A DNA stretch of 50,021 nucleotides from Acidovorax sp. MR-S7. Its GTDB lineage: Bacteria; Pseudomonadota; Gammaproteobacteria; Burkholderiales; Burkholderiaceae_C. The stretch's first letter is position 1; each line of letters begins with the position of its first letter. The position numbers and the translations under genes were made by a program. Positions 18,993 to 27,879 of the stretch are shown here, piece after piece. The stretch is taken from positions 1-50,021 of the forward strand of contig NZ_DF238948.1 of the NCBI RefSeq assembly GCF_000400995.2. Reading direction: 5' to 3'. The notes beneath the pieces are model-generated. The model saw only the letters and a list, made by a program, of their open reading frames with translations. It did not search any database and was not told the DNA's origin.

Positions 18993-20417
18993 ATGCGTTC
19001 GGACCTCGACACCCTCATCATCGGCGCCGGCTCCGCCGGCCTGGCGGCGCTGCGCGAAGTGCGCAAGCGCACGCAGCGCTTCCTGCTGGTCAACGAAGGC
19101 CCCTGGGGCACGACCTGTGCGCGCGTGGGCTGCATGCCCTCCAAGATGCTGATCGAAGCAGCCAACGCCTTCCATGCGCGGCACACGTTCGACACGTTCG
19201 GCCTGCGCGGCGCGCAGGGGCTGTCTGCCGACATCGCGGCCGTGCTGGAGCGCGTGCGCGCGCTGCGCGACGACTTCGTGGCCGGCACGCTGCGCGCCAG
19301 CGACACGGGCGCGCACGCCCTGTCCGGCAGCGCGCGGCTGCTCGGCCCCGGGCGCGTGGACATCGACGGTCGCGTGCACGAGGCGCGCAGCATCATCGTC
19401 GCCACGGGCTCGCGCCCCATCGTGCCGCAGGAGTGGCTGGCGTTCGGCGACCGCATCCTGACCACCGACACGCTGTTCGAACAGCCCACGCTCGGCCCGC
19501 GCGTGGCCGTCGTCGGCCTGGGGCCGCTGGGCGTGGAGCTGGCGCAGGCCCTGGCGCGCCTGGGCCTGGAGGTGGCCGCGTTCGGCACCCGCGCCCAGGT
19601 GGCGGGGCTAGGCGACCCGGCGGTCAACGACGCCCTGCTCGCGCGGCTCAAGCAGGAATTCATCATCAGCGTGGACGGGGAGGTGCGCCTGCGCGAGGTA
19701 GCTGGCGGCATCGAGGTGTGCAACGACGCCGGCCCGGTGGTGGTGGACCAGGTGCTGGCCGCCATGGGCCGCCAGCCCAACCTGGAATGCCTGGGGCTGG
19801 AGACGCTCGGCGTGCCCCTGGACGCGCACGGCCTGCCGCCGATCGAGCCCTGCACCCTGCAGGTCGGCCACCTGCCGGTGTTCATCGCCGGCGACGCCGA
19901 CCGCGACCGCCCGCTGCTGCACGAGGCCGCCGACGAGGGGCACATCGCGGGCATCAACGCCGTGCTGGCCGCGCAGGGCGAGCCGCCCCGGCGGTTCCGC
20001 CGGCGCACGCCGCTGTCCATCGTGTTCAGCCAGCCCAACGCGGCCGCCGTGGGGCTGCGCCACACGCAGCTCGAGGGACAGCCCCACCTGGTGGGCGAGG
20101 TGGACTTCGCGCGCCAGGGCCGCGCCCGCGTGGCCCAGCACAATTACGGCCTGATGCGCCTCTACGCCCAGGCCGGCACCGGCCGCCTGCTGGGCGCGGA
20201 GATGTGCGCGCCCGCGGGCGAACACCTCGCGCACCTGCTGGCGCTGGCGATCGACCGCGAGCTCACGGTGCACGAGCTGCTGCGCATGCCCATCTACCAC
20301 CCCGTGCTGGAGGAAGGCCTGCGCACGGCGCTGCGCGACGCCGCCCGGCAGCTGGCGCCCGCGAGCGATTCCGACCTGTCGGACTGCGAGGCCTTCGGCT
20401 CCAGCGCGCTCGACTAG
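18993..20417 (+). CDS. Dihydrolipoamide-dehydrogenase-like FAD disulfide oxidoreductase
   Basis: The 474-residue class I pyridine-nucleotide disulfide oxidoreductase. FAD-binding GAGSAGLAALREV is near residue 11, the redox pair is Cys42 and Cys47 in TTCARVGCMPSK, the NAD(P)-binding GLGPLGVEL lies near 173, a second FAD stretch VFIAGDADRDRPLLHEA near 300, and the dimer-interface His-Glu is in YHPVLEEGL. No lipoyl-domain dehydrogenase complex genes are nearby, so it may not be the pyruvate or 2-oxoglutarate complex E3; it could serve another lipoyl protein or a different disulfide. It follows yigZ by 88 bp. Confidence 0.82.
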   Translation: MRSDLDTLIIGAGSAGLAALREVRKRTQRFLLVNEGPWGTTCARVGCMPSKMLIEAANAFHARHTFDTFGLRGAQGLSADIAAVLERVRALRDDFVAGTLRASDTGAHALSGSARLLGPGRVDIDGRVHEARSIIVATGSRPIVPQEWLAFGDRILTTDTLFEQPTLGPRVAVVGLGPLGVELAQALARLGLEVAAFGTRAQVAGLGDPAVNDALLARLKQEFIISVDGEVRLREVAGGIEVCNDAGPVVVDQVLAAMGRQPNLECLGLETLGVPLDAHGLPPIEPCTLQVGHLPVFIAGDADRDRPLLHEAADEGHIAGINAVLAAQGEPPRRFRRRTPLSIVFSQPNAAAVGLRHTQLEGQPHLVGEVDFARQGRARVAQHNYGLMRLYAQAGTGRLLGAEMCAPAGEHLAHLLALAIDRELTVHELLRMPIYHPVLEEGLRTALRDAARQLAPASDSDLSDCEAFGSSALD

Positions 20418-20482
20418 TCCTCAAGAAGAACGGCGAACTGCCGATACAAAGAATTGCCCCTGCGCTTTTCACAGGCCCACCC

Positions 20483-20689
20483 ATGGACATCGCCCTGACC
20501 TCCTCCATCCTCCACGCCGCCACCGCGCAGACCCAGCGCGAGACGTCGGACGCCGTGCAGGTCGCCGTGCTCAAGAAGGCGATGCAGGCGCAGGCAGGCG
20601 CCGCCATGACGCTCCTGGAGGCCGTGCCGCAGCCGCCCGCCTCCACGCCGGCCGGCCCGCTGGGCCACCAGCTCGACACCTACGCCTGA
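20483..20689 (+). CDS. YjfB-like small protein (putative motility family)
   Basis: The 68-residue protein starts MDIALTSSILHAATAQTQRE and contains AVQVAVLKKAMQAQAGAAM. The MDI start and VLKKAMxxQ core are those of the YjfB family, named for Bacillus YjfB and loosely tied to motility by family annotation only. It is cytoplasmic and helical, with a Pro-rich tail. It is 65 bp after the flavoprotein gene and converges on the next gene, with stops 13 bases apart across a GC-rich dyad. Confidence 0.7.
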   Translation: MDIALTSSILHAATAQTQRETSDAVQVAVLKKAMQAQAGAAMTLLEAVPQPPASTPAGPLGHQLDTYA

Positions 20690-20701
20690 CGCGCGCCCGC
20701 G

Positions 20702-21829
20702 TCAACGCAGCCGCGCGGGCGAGAGCGCATCGCGCGTGATGCCCTCGTCCGCCAGGCGCGGCAGCAAAGGCTCCTCCAGCGCGAGCTGCCGCGCGAGCAG
20801 CGCCGCGCCCGCCGCGCTCTGGATGCCGTAGCCCCCCTGCGCCGCCAGCCAGAAGAAGCCGGGCACGTGGTTGTCCCAGCCGATCACCAGGTCGCCGTCG
20901 GCCACGAAGGAGCGCAGCCCTGCCCAGGCGTGGGACGGCCGCCGGATCGTGAAGGTGGTGACCTCCTCGATGCGGTGGATGCCCAGCGCCACGTCCAGCT
21001 CCTCCGGCACCACGTCGTGGGGCACCACCGGGTCCGCATTGGCGGGCGAGCCCAGGAGCTGCCCCGCGTCCGGCTTGAAGTAGTAGCCCTCGTCGATGCC
21101 GATGACGGCCGGCCAGCCGGTGGCGTCCATGCCCGCCGGCACGGGAAAGGTGAACGCGGTGCGCCGCCGCGGCTCCAGGCCGATGGGCGGCACGCCGGCC
21201 AGGCCGGCCACCGCATCGGCCCAGGCGCCGGCGGCATTGACCACGGCGCCGGCCGCCAGCGTCTCGCCGCCCGCCAGAGTGACGCGCCAGCCCTCTGCCT
21301 GCCGCTGCAGCCCCGTGACCTCCGCATGCGTGCGCACTTCGCCGCCGCGCTGGCGCAGGCCGCGCAGGTAGCCCTGGTGCAGGGTGTGCACGTCGATGTC
21401 GGCAGCGCCGGGCTCGCTCAGGCCGCCGCCCACGGCCTCGGGGCGCAGGCAGGGCAGCATGGCGAGCAGCTCCTCGCGCGCCAGCAGGCGCACCTGGGGG
21501 TTGCGCGGCAGCGCCTCGGCATGGGCGGCCGCCAGCAGGTCCATCTGGTCCGGCCCCGCCAGGAACACCACGCCGCGCGGCGTGAGGATGGGCGCGGTGC
21601 CGAATTCGGGCGGCGGCGCGTCGTAGAACGCCCGGCTGGCCCGCGTCAGCGCACGGATGCGGGGCGTGCCGTAGGTGGCCGAGTACAGTGCCGCCGAGCG
21701 CCCGGTGGTGTGGTAGCCGGGCTGCGCCTCGCGCTCCAGCAGCAGCACGCGGCGGTGCGCGGCCAGTTCCCAGCCAATGGAGGCGCCGGCGATGCCCGCG
21801 CCGATGACGATGAAATCGCAGGGTTGCAT
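20702..21829 (-). CDS. D-amino-acid dehydrogenase-like FAD oxidoreductase (DauA-like)
   Basis: The 375-residue DAO-family flavoenzyme begins DFIVIGAGIAGASIGWELA. It then has REAQPGYHTTGRSAALYSATYGTPRIRALT-type sequence, LHQGYLRGLR, VVNAAGAWADAVAGLAGV, GQLLGSPANADPVVPHDV and HAWAGLRSFVADGDLV. This run of motifs matches my memory of Pseudomonas D-arginine dehydrogenase DauA closely. The family oxidises D-amino acids to 2-oxo acids, passing electrons to an acceptor. It starts 21 bp after dsdA on the same strand, and the two form a small D-amino-acid catabolic operon. Substrate range is unproven. Confidence 0.85.
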   Translation of the reverse strand: MQPCDFIVIGAGIAGASIGWELAAHRRVLLLEREAQPGYHTTGRSAALYSATYGTPRIRALTRASRAFYDAPPPEFGTAPILTPRGVVFLAGPDQMDLLAAAHAEALPRNPQVRLLAREELLAMLPCLRPEAVGGGLSEPGAADIDVHTLHQGYLRGLRQRGGEVRTHAEVTGLQRQAEGWRVTLAGGETLAAGAVVNAAGAWADAVAGLAGVPPIGLEPRRRTAFTFPVPAGMDATGWPAVIGIDEGYYFKPDAGQLLGSPANADPVVPHDVVPEELDVALGIHRIEEVTTFTIRRPSHAWAGLRSFVADGDLVIGWDNHVPGFFWLAAQGGYGIQSAAGAALLARQLALEEPLLPRLADEGITRDALSPARLR

Positions 21830-21850
21830 GGGGCGAGGATACGGCCCCGT

Positions 21851-23200
21851 TCAGGCCAGCATGCGGCCCCGCTGCACGAAGCGCTCATATTCCACGGGGG
21901 GAACGAACAGCCCCCCGGTCGTCCAGACCAGGTGCGTGGCCTGCGGCAGGTGCTCCAGCAGCCCGTGCGCGGCCAGCCAGTCCCGGCCGGCAGAGGTGCC
22001 CGCGAGCATCTCCGGGCCGCTGAACCCCGCGGCGGCCGAGGGCTCGATGCGCTCGCCCGTGGTGTCCAGCACCTGCACGAGGTGGCGAAACAGCGTGTCG
22101 TCGCGCACCGTGAAGGCGCCCGACAGCAACGGCGCCATCAGCTCGGCGGCGGGCAGCGACGCGCGCGGCACGGCCAGGCCGTCGGCCTCGGTGCGGTTGG
22201 TGAGGCCCAGGTCGTAGACCGAAGGGTGTTCGCCCGGCCCGGCCAGCATCTGCACCAGGAAACAGGGCGACTGCACGGGCTCTGCGAAGAAGCAGTGCAC
22301 ATGCGGGCCCAGCGCGTGCCGCAGCCCGAAGGTGATGCCCGCGGGCGCGCCGCCCACCCCGCAGGGCAGGTAGACGAACAGCGGGTGCCGCGCATCCACC
22401 GCGATGCCCTCCTGCGCCAGCTGCCGCTGCAGATGCGGCGCCGCGGCGCTGTAGCCCAGCAGCAGGGACAGCGAGCGCTCGTCGTCGACGAAGTGGCACA
22501 GCGGGTCCTGCGCGGCCTGCGCGCGGCCGGCCGCCACGGCGCCCTCGTAGTCGCCCGCATGCTCCACTACCTGCACGCCGCGCTGGCGCAGGCGCTCCTT
22601 CTTCCACTCCTTGGCGTCGGCCGACATGTGCACCACGGCGCGAAAGCCCAGCTTTGATGCCGCCACGCCGATGGCGAGGCCCAGGTTGCCGGTGGAGCCC
22701 ACCGCCACCGTGTAGCGCCCGAACAGCGCCCGCGCCTGCGCGCCGGCCAGGGCCAGGTAGTCCTGCGGGCCGGCCTGCGCGGGCAGCAGGCCCTGCCGCA
22801 GCGCCAGGCCCTCGGCGAACTCCAGCACCTCGTGGATGCCGCCGCGCGCCTTGATCGACCCGGCCACGGGCAGCCAGTGGTCCGCCTTGATCCACAGGCG
22901 GCCTTGCCCGGGCGCCAGCCCCGCCGCGGTGTGCAACGCATCGGCCGCCAGCAGCGGCGACTCGACCGCGCCGCCGCAGGCCTGCAGCTCAGGAAACACC
23001 TGCGCCAGCACGGGGGCGAACCGCGCGAAGCGCGCCGCGGCCGCCTGGGTGTCTTCCAGGCGCAGGTGCGCCCCCGCCACGGGCTGGGCCGCAGCCACGG
23101 CGTGCTGCCGCCGCGGGTTCAGCCACAGGCAGGGCTCGGCTCGGCGCAATGCGCGGCGGACGGTGTCGGAGCGGGTGTCGGAAGGCTGCATGCGGGCCAT
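21851..23200 (-). CDS. dsdA: D-serine dehydratase (D-serine ammonia-lyase)
   Basis: The 449-residue fold-type II PLP enzyme converts D-serine to pyruvate and ammonia. The PLP lysine is Lys117 in [20 protein letters not shown], almost at the E. coli position (Lys118). [12 protein letters not shown] is the phosphate-binding loop and [15 protein letters not shown] another family segment. The start at MARMQPS (23200) was chosen because GGAAAG-like GGAAAG lies about 11 bases upstream; Met4 is possible. It is divergent from hipB across 74 bp. No dsdC regulator or dsdX transporter is present. Confidence 0.9.
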   Translation of the reverse strand: MARMQPSDTRSDTVRRALRRAEPCLWLNPRRQHAVAAAQPVAGAHLRLEDTQAAAARFARFAPVLAQVFPELQACGGAVESPLLAADALHTAAGLAPGQGRLWIKADHWLPVAGSIKARGGIHEVLEFAEGLALRQGLLPAQAGPQDYLALAGAQARALFGRYTVAVGSTGNLGLAIGVAASKLGFRAVVHMSADAKEWKKERLRQRGVQVVEHAGDYEGAVAAGRAQAAQDPLCHFVDDERSLSLLLGYSAAAPHLQRQLAQEGIAVDARHPLFVYLPCGVGGAPAGITFGLRHALGPHVHCFFAEPVQSPCFLVQMLAGPGEHPSVYDLGLTNRTEADGLAVPRASLPAAELMAPLLSGAFTVRDDTLFRHLVQVLDTTGERIEPSAAAGFSGPEMLAGTSAGRDWLAAHGLLEHLPQATHLVWTTGGLFVPPVEYERFVQRGRMLA

Positions 23201-23231
23201 TGTGACGGATGCTTTCCGTACCACAAAAGCC

Positions 23232-23267
23232 ACTCTTGAATATCTTTTAAACAAAAAAGAGTATAAA
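23232..23267. promoter_or_regulatory. AT-rich operator/promoter region between dsdA and hipBA
   Basis: An inverted repeat ACTCTT (23232-23237) and AAGAGT (23257-23262) encloses an AT-rich spacer. TATAAA on the plus strand (23262-23267) and TATACT on the minus strand (23266-23261) overlap as back-to-back -10 boxes. HipB-type proteins repress their own operons by binding inverted repeats, so this is the likely autoregulation site and may also touch dsdA. Confidence 0.5.
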
Positions 23268-23274
23268 AGCGATC

Positions 23275-23577
23275 ATGCAACACGATCTGATCTCCTCCCT
23301 GGCCGACGCCCGCAAGGCCCGCCGCATGACGCAGGCCGATCTGGCCGCGCAGGCCGGCCTGTCGCGCATGGCCGTGCAGCGCACGGAAACCGGCGACGTG
23401 GACCCGCGCTTTTCCACCCTGGCCGAGATGGCCCGCGTGCTGGGCATGGAACTGATCGCCGTGCCCAGCGCGCTGCGCCCCGCACTGCAGGCCTTCATCC
23501 AGTCCGGCGGCAGGTTCCTGGCCCAGCCGCCGGGGGCCGACGCCCCGCCCTCGGTGGTGGATAGCCTGGGGCGCTGA
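23275..23577 (+). CDS. hipB: HipB-like HTH antitoxin
   Basis: The 100-residue protein has an XRE helix-turn-helix at residues about 7-60 (MTQADLAAQAGLSRMAVQRT), then a Pro-rich C-terminal tail. It lies three bases before a HipA kinase gene, the standard antitoxin-toxin order. HipB proteins bind HipA and repress the operon. The TATAAA box ends seven bases before the ATG and no good Shine-Dalgarno sequence is visible, so the mRNA may be leaderless. Confidence 0.85.
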   Translation: MQHDLISSLADARKARRMTQADLAAQAGLSRMAVQRTETGDVDPRFSTLAEMARVLGMELIAVPSALRPALQAFIQSGGRFLAQPPGADAPPSVVDSLGR

Positions 23578-23580
23578 CCC

Positions 23581-24894
23581 GTGTCCACCGCCATCCGCTA
23601 CCTGCGCCTGTACCTGCACCGGCCCGCGGCGCAGGGCGGCGGACGGCGTGCCATCGGCTACCTCTCGCAGTACGGCGACATCCTGCGCGTGTCGTTCGAC
23701 GAGGACTACATCGCCGACCCCGCGCGGCCCACGCTCTCGCTGAGCTACCAGGGCGCGAGCGACGCGCAGACGCAGCAGATCCTGCGCTCGGCCCGCGACG
23801 CGCGCCTGGTGCGCACCGACGGGCGCTGGCCCGTGTACTTCCAGAACCTGCTGCCCGAGGGCCACAACCGCGAGCGCCTGGCGCGCGAGCGCGGCTGCGC
23901 GAGCGACGACGAGTTCGAGCTGCTGGCCGCCGCCGGCCACGACCTGATGGGCGCGCTGGAGGTCGAGCCCCTGCCCCCGCAGGAGGGCGTGCCCGACGTG
24001 GTGCGCCACTGGCACACCACCCAGGGGCTGGACGTGCTGGAGCCCGGCTTCGTCGAATACCCGGTGGAGGACGCCGCCTCCCTGCCCGGCGTGGTGACCA
24101 AGTTCAGCGCCGTGCACGACGGCCGCCGCTACCTGGTCAAGCGCCGGGGCGCGGCCGGCAGCGTGATCCTCAAGCTGCCCACCACGGCCCACCCCGACCT
24201 CGTGGCCAACGAATTCGCCTGCTACCGCCTCGCGGGCAGCCTGGGGCTGGACTGCGCGCAGGCGCGCGTCATCACCCGCGCCGAGGCCGAGCTGCCCGAG
24301 GCCGTGCCGTTCGGCGAGATCCTGGCCGTGCAGCGCTTCGACCACCTGCCGGACGGCTCGCGCGTGCACATGGAGGAGTTCAACCAGGCCCTGGGCTACG
24401 CGCCGCGCCAGAAATACGGCAAGGGCCTGCTGCAGGACTGGGCGACCATGCTGCGCGTGGTCGACCGCCTGAGCGCGCGGCCCGTGCAGGACACGCGCGA
24501 ATTCCTCGCGCGCATGGCGGCCTTCGTCCTCATGGGCAACACCGATGCGCACCTCAAGAACTGGGCGCTGGTCTACCCGGATGGGCGCACGCCGCGCCTG
24601 GCGCCGCTGTACGACCCCGTCTGCGTGGCGGCTTTCTTCGAGGGCGCGCCGGAGCACCAGTACGCGGTGAACCGCGCCATCGACCGCAGCATGCAGGCGC
24701 TGGACTGGGACGGCCTGCAGGCCCTCATCCAGGCCGCCGGGCTGCTGCGCGCACCCCGCCACCTGGCCCTGCTGCGCGACCTCGTGCGCCGCGCGCAGGC
24801 CGACTGGCCGGCGCTGCTGGCGGATGCGCCCGAGGCCATGCAGCGCACCGTGCAGGCGCGGCTGGCCGGCGGCGTGGCGTTGGCGCGCGCGTGA
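23581..24894 (+). CDS. hipA: HipA-family Ser/Thr kinase toxin
   Basis: The 437-residue HipA-type kinase starts with GTG. The N-terminal subdomain holds YFQNLLPEGHNRERLARE, the nucleotide-binding part has SVILKLPTT, then VQRFD, the catalytic loop MGNTDAHLKNWALV and LAPLYDPVC in the metal-binding position. E. coli HipA phosphorylates GltX, stopping translation and producing persisters; HipA kinases of other groups hit other targets. The full length and intact catalytic Asp and Asn suggest an active enzyme. The target is not predictable here. Confidence 0.88.
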   Translation: MSTAIRYLRLYLHRPAAQGGGRRAIGYLSQYGDILRVSFDEDYIADPARPTLSLSYQGASDAQTQQILRSARDARLVRTDGRWPVYFQNLLPEGHNRERLARERGCASDDEFELLAAAGHDLMGALEVEPLPPQEGVPDVVRHWHTTQGLDVLEPGFVEYPVEDAASLPGVVTKFSAVHDGRRYLVKRRGAAGSVILKLPTTAHPDLVANEFACYRLAGSLGLDCAQARVITRAEAELPEAVPFGEILAVQRFDHLPDGSRVHMEEFNQALGYAPRQKYGKGLLQDWATMLRVVDRLSARPVQDTREFLARMAAFVLMGNTDAHLKNWALVYPDGRTPRLAPLYDPVCVAAFFEGAPEHQYAVNRAIDRSMQALDWDGLQALIQAAGLLRAPRHLALLRDLVRRAQADWPALLADAPEAMQRTVQARLAGGVALARA

Positions 24895-24964
24895 CACCGG
24901 GCCCCGCACAGCCGGGCCCGAAAGGCCGATAGTCGGGCCCTCGTCCACGAACCACGGAGAAACG

Positions 24965-25528
24965 ATGCCCTCTTCACAACGCCGGCGCGTACTGCGCCTG
25001 GGCCTGGGCGGTGCGGCTGCCACGGCGGGTCTGGCCGCCACGGGGTGCGGCCCGGCCCAGGCCGTGGACCGCGCCCTGCGGTGGTCCTCGCTGTCCGAGG
25101 CGCAGGCCGAGGTGCTGCGCCTGGCGCGGGCGCCGCAGCGCGTGTCCTCCGCCCGGTGGGACTGGGCCGGCACGCTGGTGCACTGCGCGCAGAGCATCGA
25201 ATACTCCATGGCGGGCTACCCCCAGCCCAGGTCCGCGCTGTTCCGGCGCACCGTGGGGCCCGCCGCGCTGGCGGTCTTCGCCTGGCGCGGGCGCATGGCG
25301 CACGACCTGGCCGAGCCCATTCCGGGCGCGCCCGCGCTGCCCGTCCAGAGCGACGCCGGCGCCGCGCTCGCGCGGCTGGAAGCCGCCATCGCCGCCTTCG
25401 GCCGGTGGGCGGGACCGCTGCAGCCCCACTTCGCCTATGGCACGCTCACCAGGGCCCAGTACGAGGCGGCGCACGCCATGCACCTGGCCGAGCACCTGTC
25501 GGAGTTCGACGCGCAGGCGCTGGCCTGA
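24965..25528 (+). CDS. Exported DUF1569-like protein with Tat/lipoprotein signal
   Basis: The 187-residue protein begins MPSSQRRRVLRLGLGGAAAT followed by a hydrophobic stretch and AATGCGPAQA. The twin Arg-Arg-Arg and the Cys in a lipobox-like setting suggest a Tat-exported lipoprotein. The rest (VHCAQSIEYSMAGYPQPRSA, HLAEHLSEFDAQALA) resembles the DUF1569/DinB-like helical bundle family. Function unknown. The ATG was chosen for the signal sequence; GAGAAACG lies before it. It follows hipA by 70 bp and converges on an SMR gene. Confidence 0.7.
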   Translation: MPSSQRRRVLRLGLGGAAATAGLAATGCGPAQAVDRALRWSSLSEAQAEVLRLARAPQRVSSARWDWAGTLVHCAQSIEYSMAGYPQPRSALFRRTVGPAALAVFAWRGRMAHDLAEPIPGAPALPVQSDAGAALARLEAAIAAFGRWAGPLQPHFAYGTLTRAQYEAAHAMHLAEHLSEFDAQALA

Positions 25529-25542
25529 ACGCTCCTCCATCG

Positions 25543-25588
25543 ATAGCTGCCTGCGCTTGCTGGACAAGCGCTGGAGGCAATTTTGGCG
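25543..25588. repeat. Dispersed palindromic repeat, copy 4 (convergent gap)
   Basis: AGCTGCCTGCGCTTGC and ACAAGCGCTGGAGG form the arms, followed by CAATTTTGGCGATCAA. It fills the gap between the convergent DUF1569-like and SMR genes; the SMR stop codon (25590-25592) lies at its edge. Confidence 0.85.
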
Positions 25589-25589
25589 A

Positions 25590-25922
25590 TCAATGCCCGG
25601 TGGTCTTGGACAGCAGCTGGATCACCAGTACGCCGCCCACGATCATGGCCATGCCCGCAACGGCCGGCAGGTCCAGCTTCTGGCCATAGAGCAGCCAGCC
25701 CACCAACGAAATCAGCACGATGCCCAGGCCCGACCACACCGCATACACCACGCCCGTGGCCATGTGGTTCATCACCTTGGACACCAGGTAGAACGCCACG
25801 CAGTAGCCCAGCACCGCCAGCGCGCTGGGCGCCAGTCGCGTGAGCCCCTGCGAAGACTTGAGCGCCGAGGTGGCCACGACCTCCGCCACGATGGAGATGC
25901 CGAGCAGCACGTAGGGATGCAT
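25590..25922 (-). CDS. Small multidrug resistance (SMR) family transporter
   Basis: The 110-residue membrane protein with four predicted helices has the essential Glu14 in SIVAEVVATSALKSS, with VVYAVWSGLGIVLISLVGW and VGGVLVIQLLSKT completing the SMR signature. EmrE/QacE members export lipophilic cations in exchange for protons. Dimer topology (single dual-topology gene) would fit, since no partner SMR gene is adjacent. It ends six bases before the hydrolase gene downstream on the same strand begins to be read, so it probably shares that transcript. Confidence 0.9.
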   Translation of the reverse strand: MHPYVLLGISIVAEVVATSALKSSQGLTRLAPSALAVLGYCVAFYLVSKVMNHMATGVVYAVWSGLGIVLISLVGWLLYGQKLDLPAVAGMAMIVGGVLVIQLLSKTTGH

Positions 25923-25928
25923 GGCGGC

Positions 25929-26774
25929 TCAGCCCCCGACGCAGGCCAGCCGCTGCTCGCCCAGCCCCGTGGCTCCCAGGCGCATCACATCGCCCGCGCG
26001 CAGGAAGCGCGGCGCGGGCTTGCAGCCCAGCCCCACGCCCGCCGGCGTGCCGGTGAGCACCAGGTCGCCCGGCTCCAGCGTCATGAAGCGGCTGATGTAG
26101 GCCAGCACCGTGGGCACGCCGAAGATGAAGTTGCGCGTGCTGCCGTCCTGCATGCGCTCGCCGTTCACCTCCAGCCACAGGGCGACGGCGTGCGGGTCGG
26201 GCACCTCGTCGGCCGTCGCCAGCCAGGGGCCCACGGGGGCGAAGCTGTCGCAGCTCTTGCCCTTGTCCCACTGGCCGCCGCGCTCCATCTGGTAGCTGCG
26301 CTCGGACACATCGTTGGCGAGCACGTAGCCCGCCACGTGGGCCAGCGCATCGGCCTCCTGCACATGCCGCATGCGCGTGCCGATCACGATGCCCAGCTCC
26401 ACCTCCCAGTCGGTCTTGAGCGCGCCGGGCGGGATGCGCACCGCATCCGTGGGGCCGCACAGCGCGCTGGTGGCCTTCATGAACAGCACGGGCTCGGCGG
26501 GCGCGGGCAGGCCGGCCTCGGCCGCGTGGTCGGCGTAGTTCAGGCCCACGCAGACGATCTTGCCCACGCCGCCCACCGGGCAGCCCAGGCGCGGCGCGCC
26601 TTCCACGGCCGGCAGGCGCGCGAGGTCCAGCGCGGCCAGGGCCGCGAGCGTGCGCGGCGCGAGCTGCGCGGGGCCGATGTCGGGCAGCAGCATCGACAGG
26701 TCGCGCAGCACGCCCTGCGCATCGATCGCGCCGGCGCGCTCGGCGCCGGGCTGTCCGTAGCGGACGAGTTTCAT
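25929..26774 (-). CDS. Fumarylacetoacetate hydrolase (FAH) family protein
   Basis: The 281-residue FAH-family enzyme has the metal-binding glutamates in DWEVELGIVIGTR, the conserved HVAGYVLANDVSER with its Asp, and the C-terminal LVLTGTPAGVGLG. Members hydrolyse C-C bonds or hydrate or isomerise 2-oxo acids in aromatic catabolism (ureidoglycolate lyase, 5-oxopent-3-ene-tricarboxylate decarboxylase and others). The substrate is open. The start MKLVRYG is the family start; an earlier Met adds Arg-rich non-family sequence. It is followed by the SMR gene after six bases. Confidence 0.88.
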   Translation of the reverse strand: MKLVRYGQPGAERAGAIDAQGVLRDLSMLLPDIGPAQLAPRTLAALAALDLARLPAVEGAPRLGCPVGGVGKIVCVGLNYADHAAEAGLPAPAEPVLFMKATSALCGPTDAVRIPPGALKTDWEVELGIVIGTRMRHVQEADALAHVAGYVLANDVSERSYQMERGGQWDKGKSCDSFAPVGPWLATADEVPDPHAVALWLEVNGERMQDGSTRNFIFGVPTVLAYISRFMTLEPGDLVLTGTPAGVGLGCKPAPRFLRAGDVMRLGATGLGEQRLACVGG

Positions 26775-26885
26775 GTGTGTCCTCCTGCGGGCAAAGCGCC
26801 GAGTGTAGTAACCCGCTAACACCCGCGCCGCAGTCAGCGCCGCAAGAATGACCAGCCATCAGCAACCACCGACAAGGAGACAAGC

Positions 26886-27467
26886 ATGGCTGGCAAGAAA
26901 ATCCTCATGGTCTGCGGCGACTATTGCGAAGACTACGAAACCATGGTGCCCTTCCAGGCGCTGCAGGCCGTGGGCCACACGGTGCATGCCGTGTGCCCCG
27001 ACAAGAAGGCCGGTGACCACATCAAGACGGCCATCCACGATTTCGAGGGCGCGCAGACCTACAGCGAGAAGCCCGGGCACAACTTCACGCTGAACGCGAG
27101 CTTCCAGGACGTGAAGCCCGAGCAGTACGACGCCCTGGTCATCCCCGGCGGACGCGGCCCCGAGTACCTGCGCAACAACGCGGCGGTGTGCGCCGCCGTG
27201 CGCCACTTCTTCGACGCGGGCAAGCCCGTGGCGGCCGTCTGCCACGGCGCGCAGCTGCTGGCCGGCGCGGGCGTGCTCAAGGGCCGCACCTGCTCGGCCT
27301 ACCCCGCCTGCCGCGCCGAGGTGGAGCTGGCCGGCGGCACCTATGCCGACATCGCGGTGGACCAGGCGCACACCGAGGGCAACCTGGTTTCCGCCCCCGC
27401 CTGGCCCGCGCACCCGGCCTGGATCGCCCAATTCCTCGCCCTGCTGGGCACGCGCATCACGCACTGA
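26886..27467 (+). CDS. DJ-1/PfpI family protein
   Basis: The 193-residue protein has the DJ-1 nucleophile-elbow cysteine Cys119 in [14 protein letters not shown], the partner Glu15 in [13 protein letters not shown], and [14 protein letters not shown]. The superfamily includes glyoxalases, deglycases and proteases; this one has Glu-Cys-His in place for a hydrolytic or glyoxalase-like role. AAGGAGA precedes the ATG. Divergent from the FAH-family gene by 111 bp, so a promoter should lie there. Confidence 0.9.
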   Translation: MAGKKILMVCGDYCEDYETMVPFQALQAVGHTVHAVCPDKKAGDHIKTAIHDFEGAQTYSEKPGHNFTLNASFQDVKPEQYDALVIPGGRGPEYLRNNAAVCAAVRHFFDAGKPVAAVCHGAQLLAGAGVLKGRTCSAYPACRAEVELAGGTYADIAVDQAHTEGNLVSAPAWPAHPAWIAQFLALLGTRITH

Positions 27468-27516
27468 GCACAATGTGCGTCGGCGCCCGTTCCTGCGGGG
27501 CGCGAGGAGACAAAGC

Positions 27517-27879
27517 ATGTGCGAGGTGTTCATCAGCGCAGATCCGCGCCTGTACGAGAGCCGGGCGCGGTCGGTGCGGCTGCACGGCGTGGCCACCAGC
27601 ATCCGGCTGGAGAACCTGTTCTGGCAGGTGCTGGAGGAAATCGCCGCGCGCGACGGCATGACCGTGCCGCAGCTGTGCGCGCGGCTGCACGACGAGCTGG
27701 AGCACGAGCGCGGCGGGGTGGACAACTTCGCCTCGTTCCTGCGCGTGTGCTGCGGCCGCTACCTCGCGCTGCAGCTCTCGGGCGGTATCCCGCGCGACCG
27801 CAGCGTGCCCATCCGCAGCCTGGACGCGCGCAGCGTGCTCGCCACCGAGCCGCGGCACGCGCCCGCCGCGATGGCCTGA
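27517..27879 (+). CDS. Ribbon-helix-helix domain protein
   Basis: The 120-residue protein contains SRSVRLHGVATSIRLENLFW-like sequence (residues 17-36) followed by VLEEIAARDGMTVPQL, which is an RHH_4-type DNA-binding fold. It probably acts as a small regulator. It ends with a Pro/Ala tail. The start is ATG at 27517 with GAGGAGA eight bases upstream. It lies 49 bp after the DJ-1 gene and upstream of chrA on the same strand, so it could regulate either. Confidence 0.72.
   Translation: MCEVFISADPRLYESRARSVRLHGVATSIRLENLFWQVLEEIAARDGMTVPQLCARLHDELEHERGGVDNFASFLRVCCGRYLALQLSGGIPRDRSVPIRSLDARSVLATEPRHAPAAMA

Noticed and set aside
24895-24964. GGGCCC-rich dyads after hipA as a terminator
   Set aside because: Several overlapping GC pairings are possible but none has a T tract or a clear loop.
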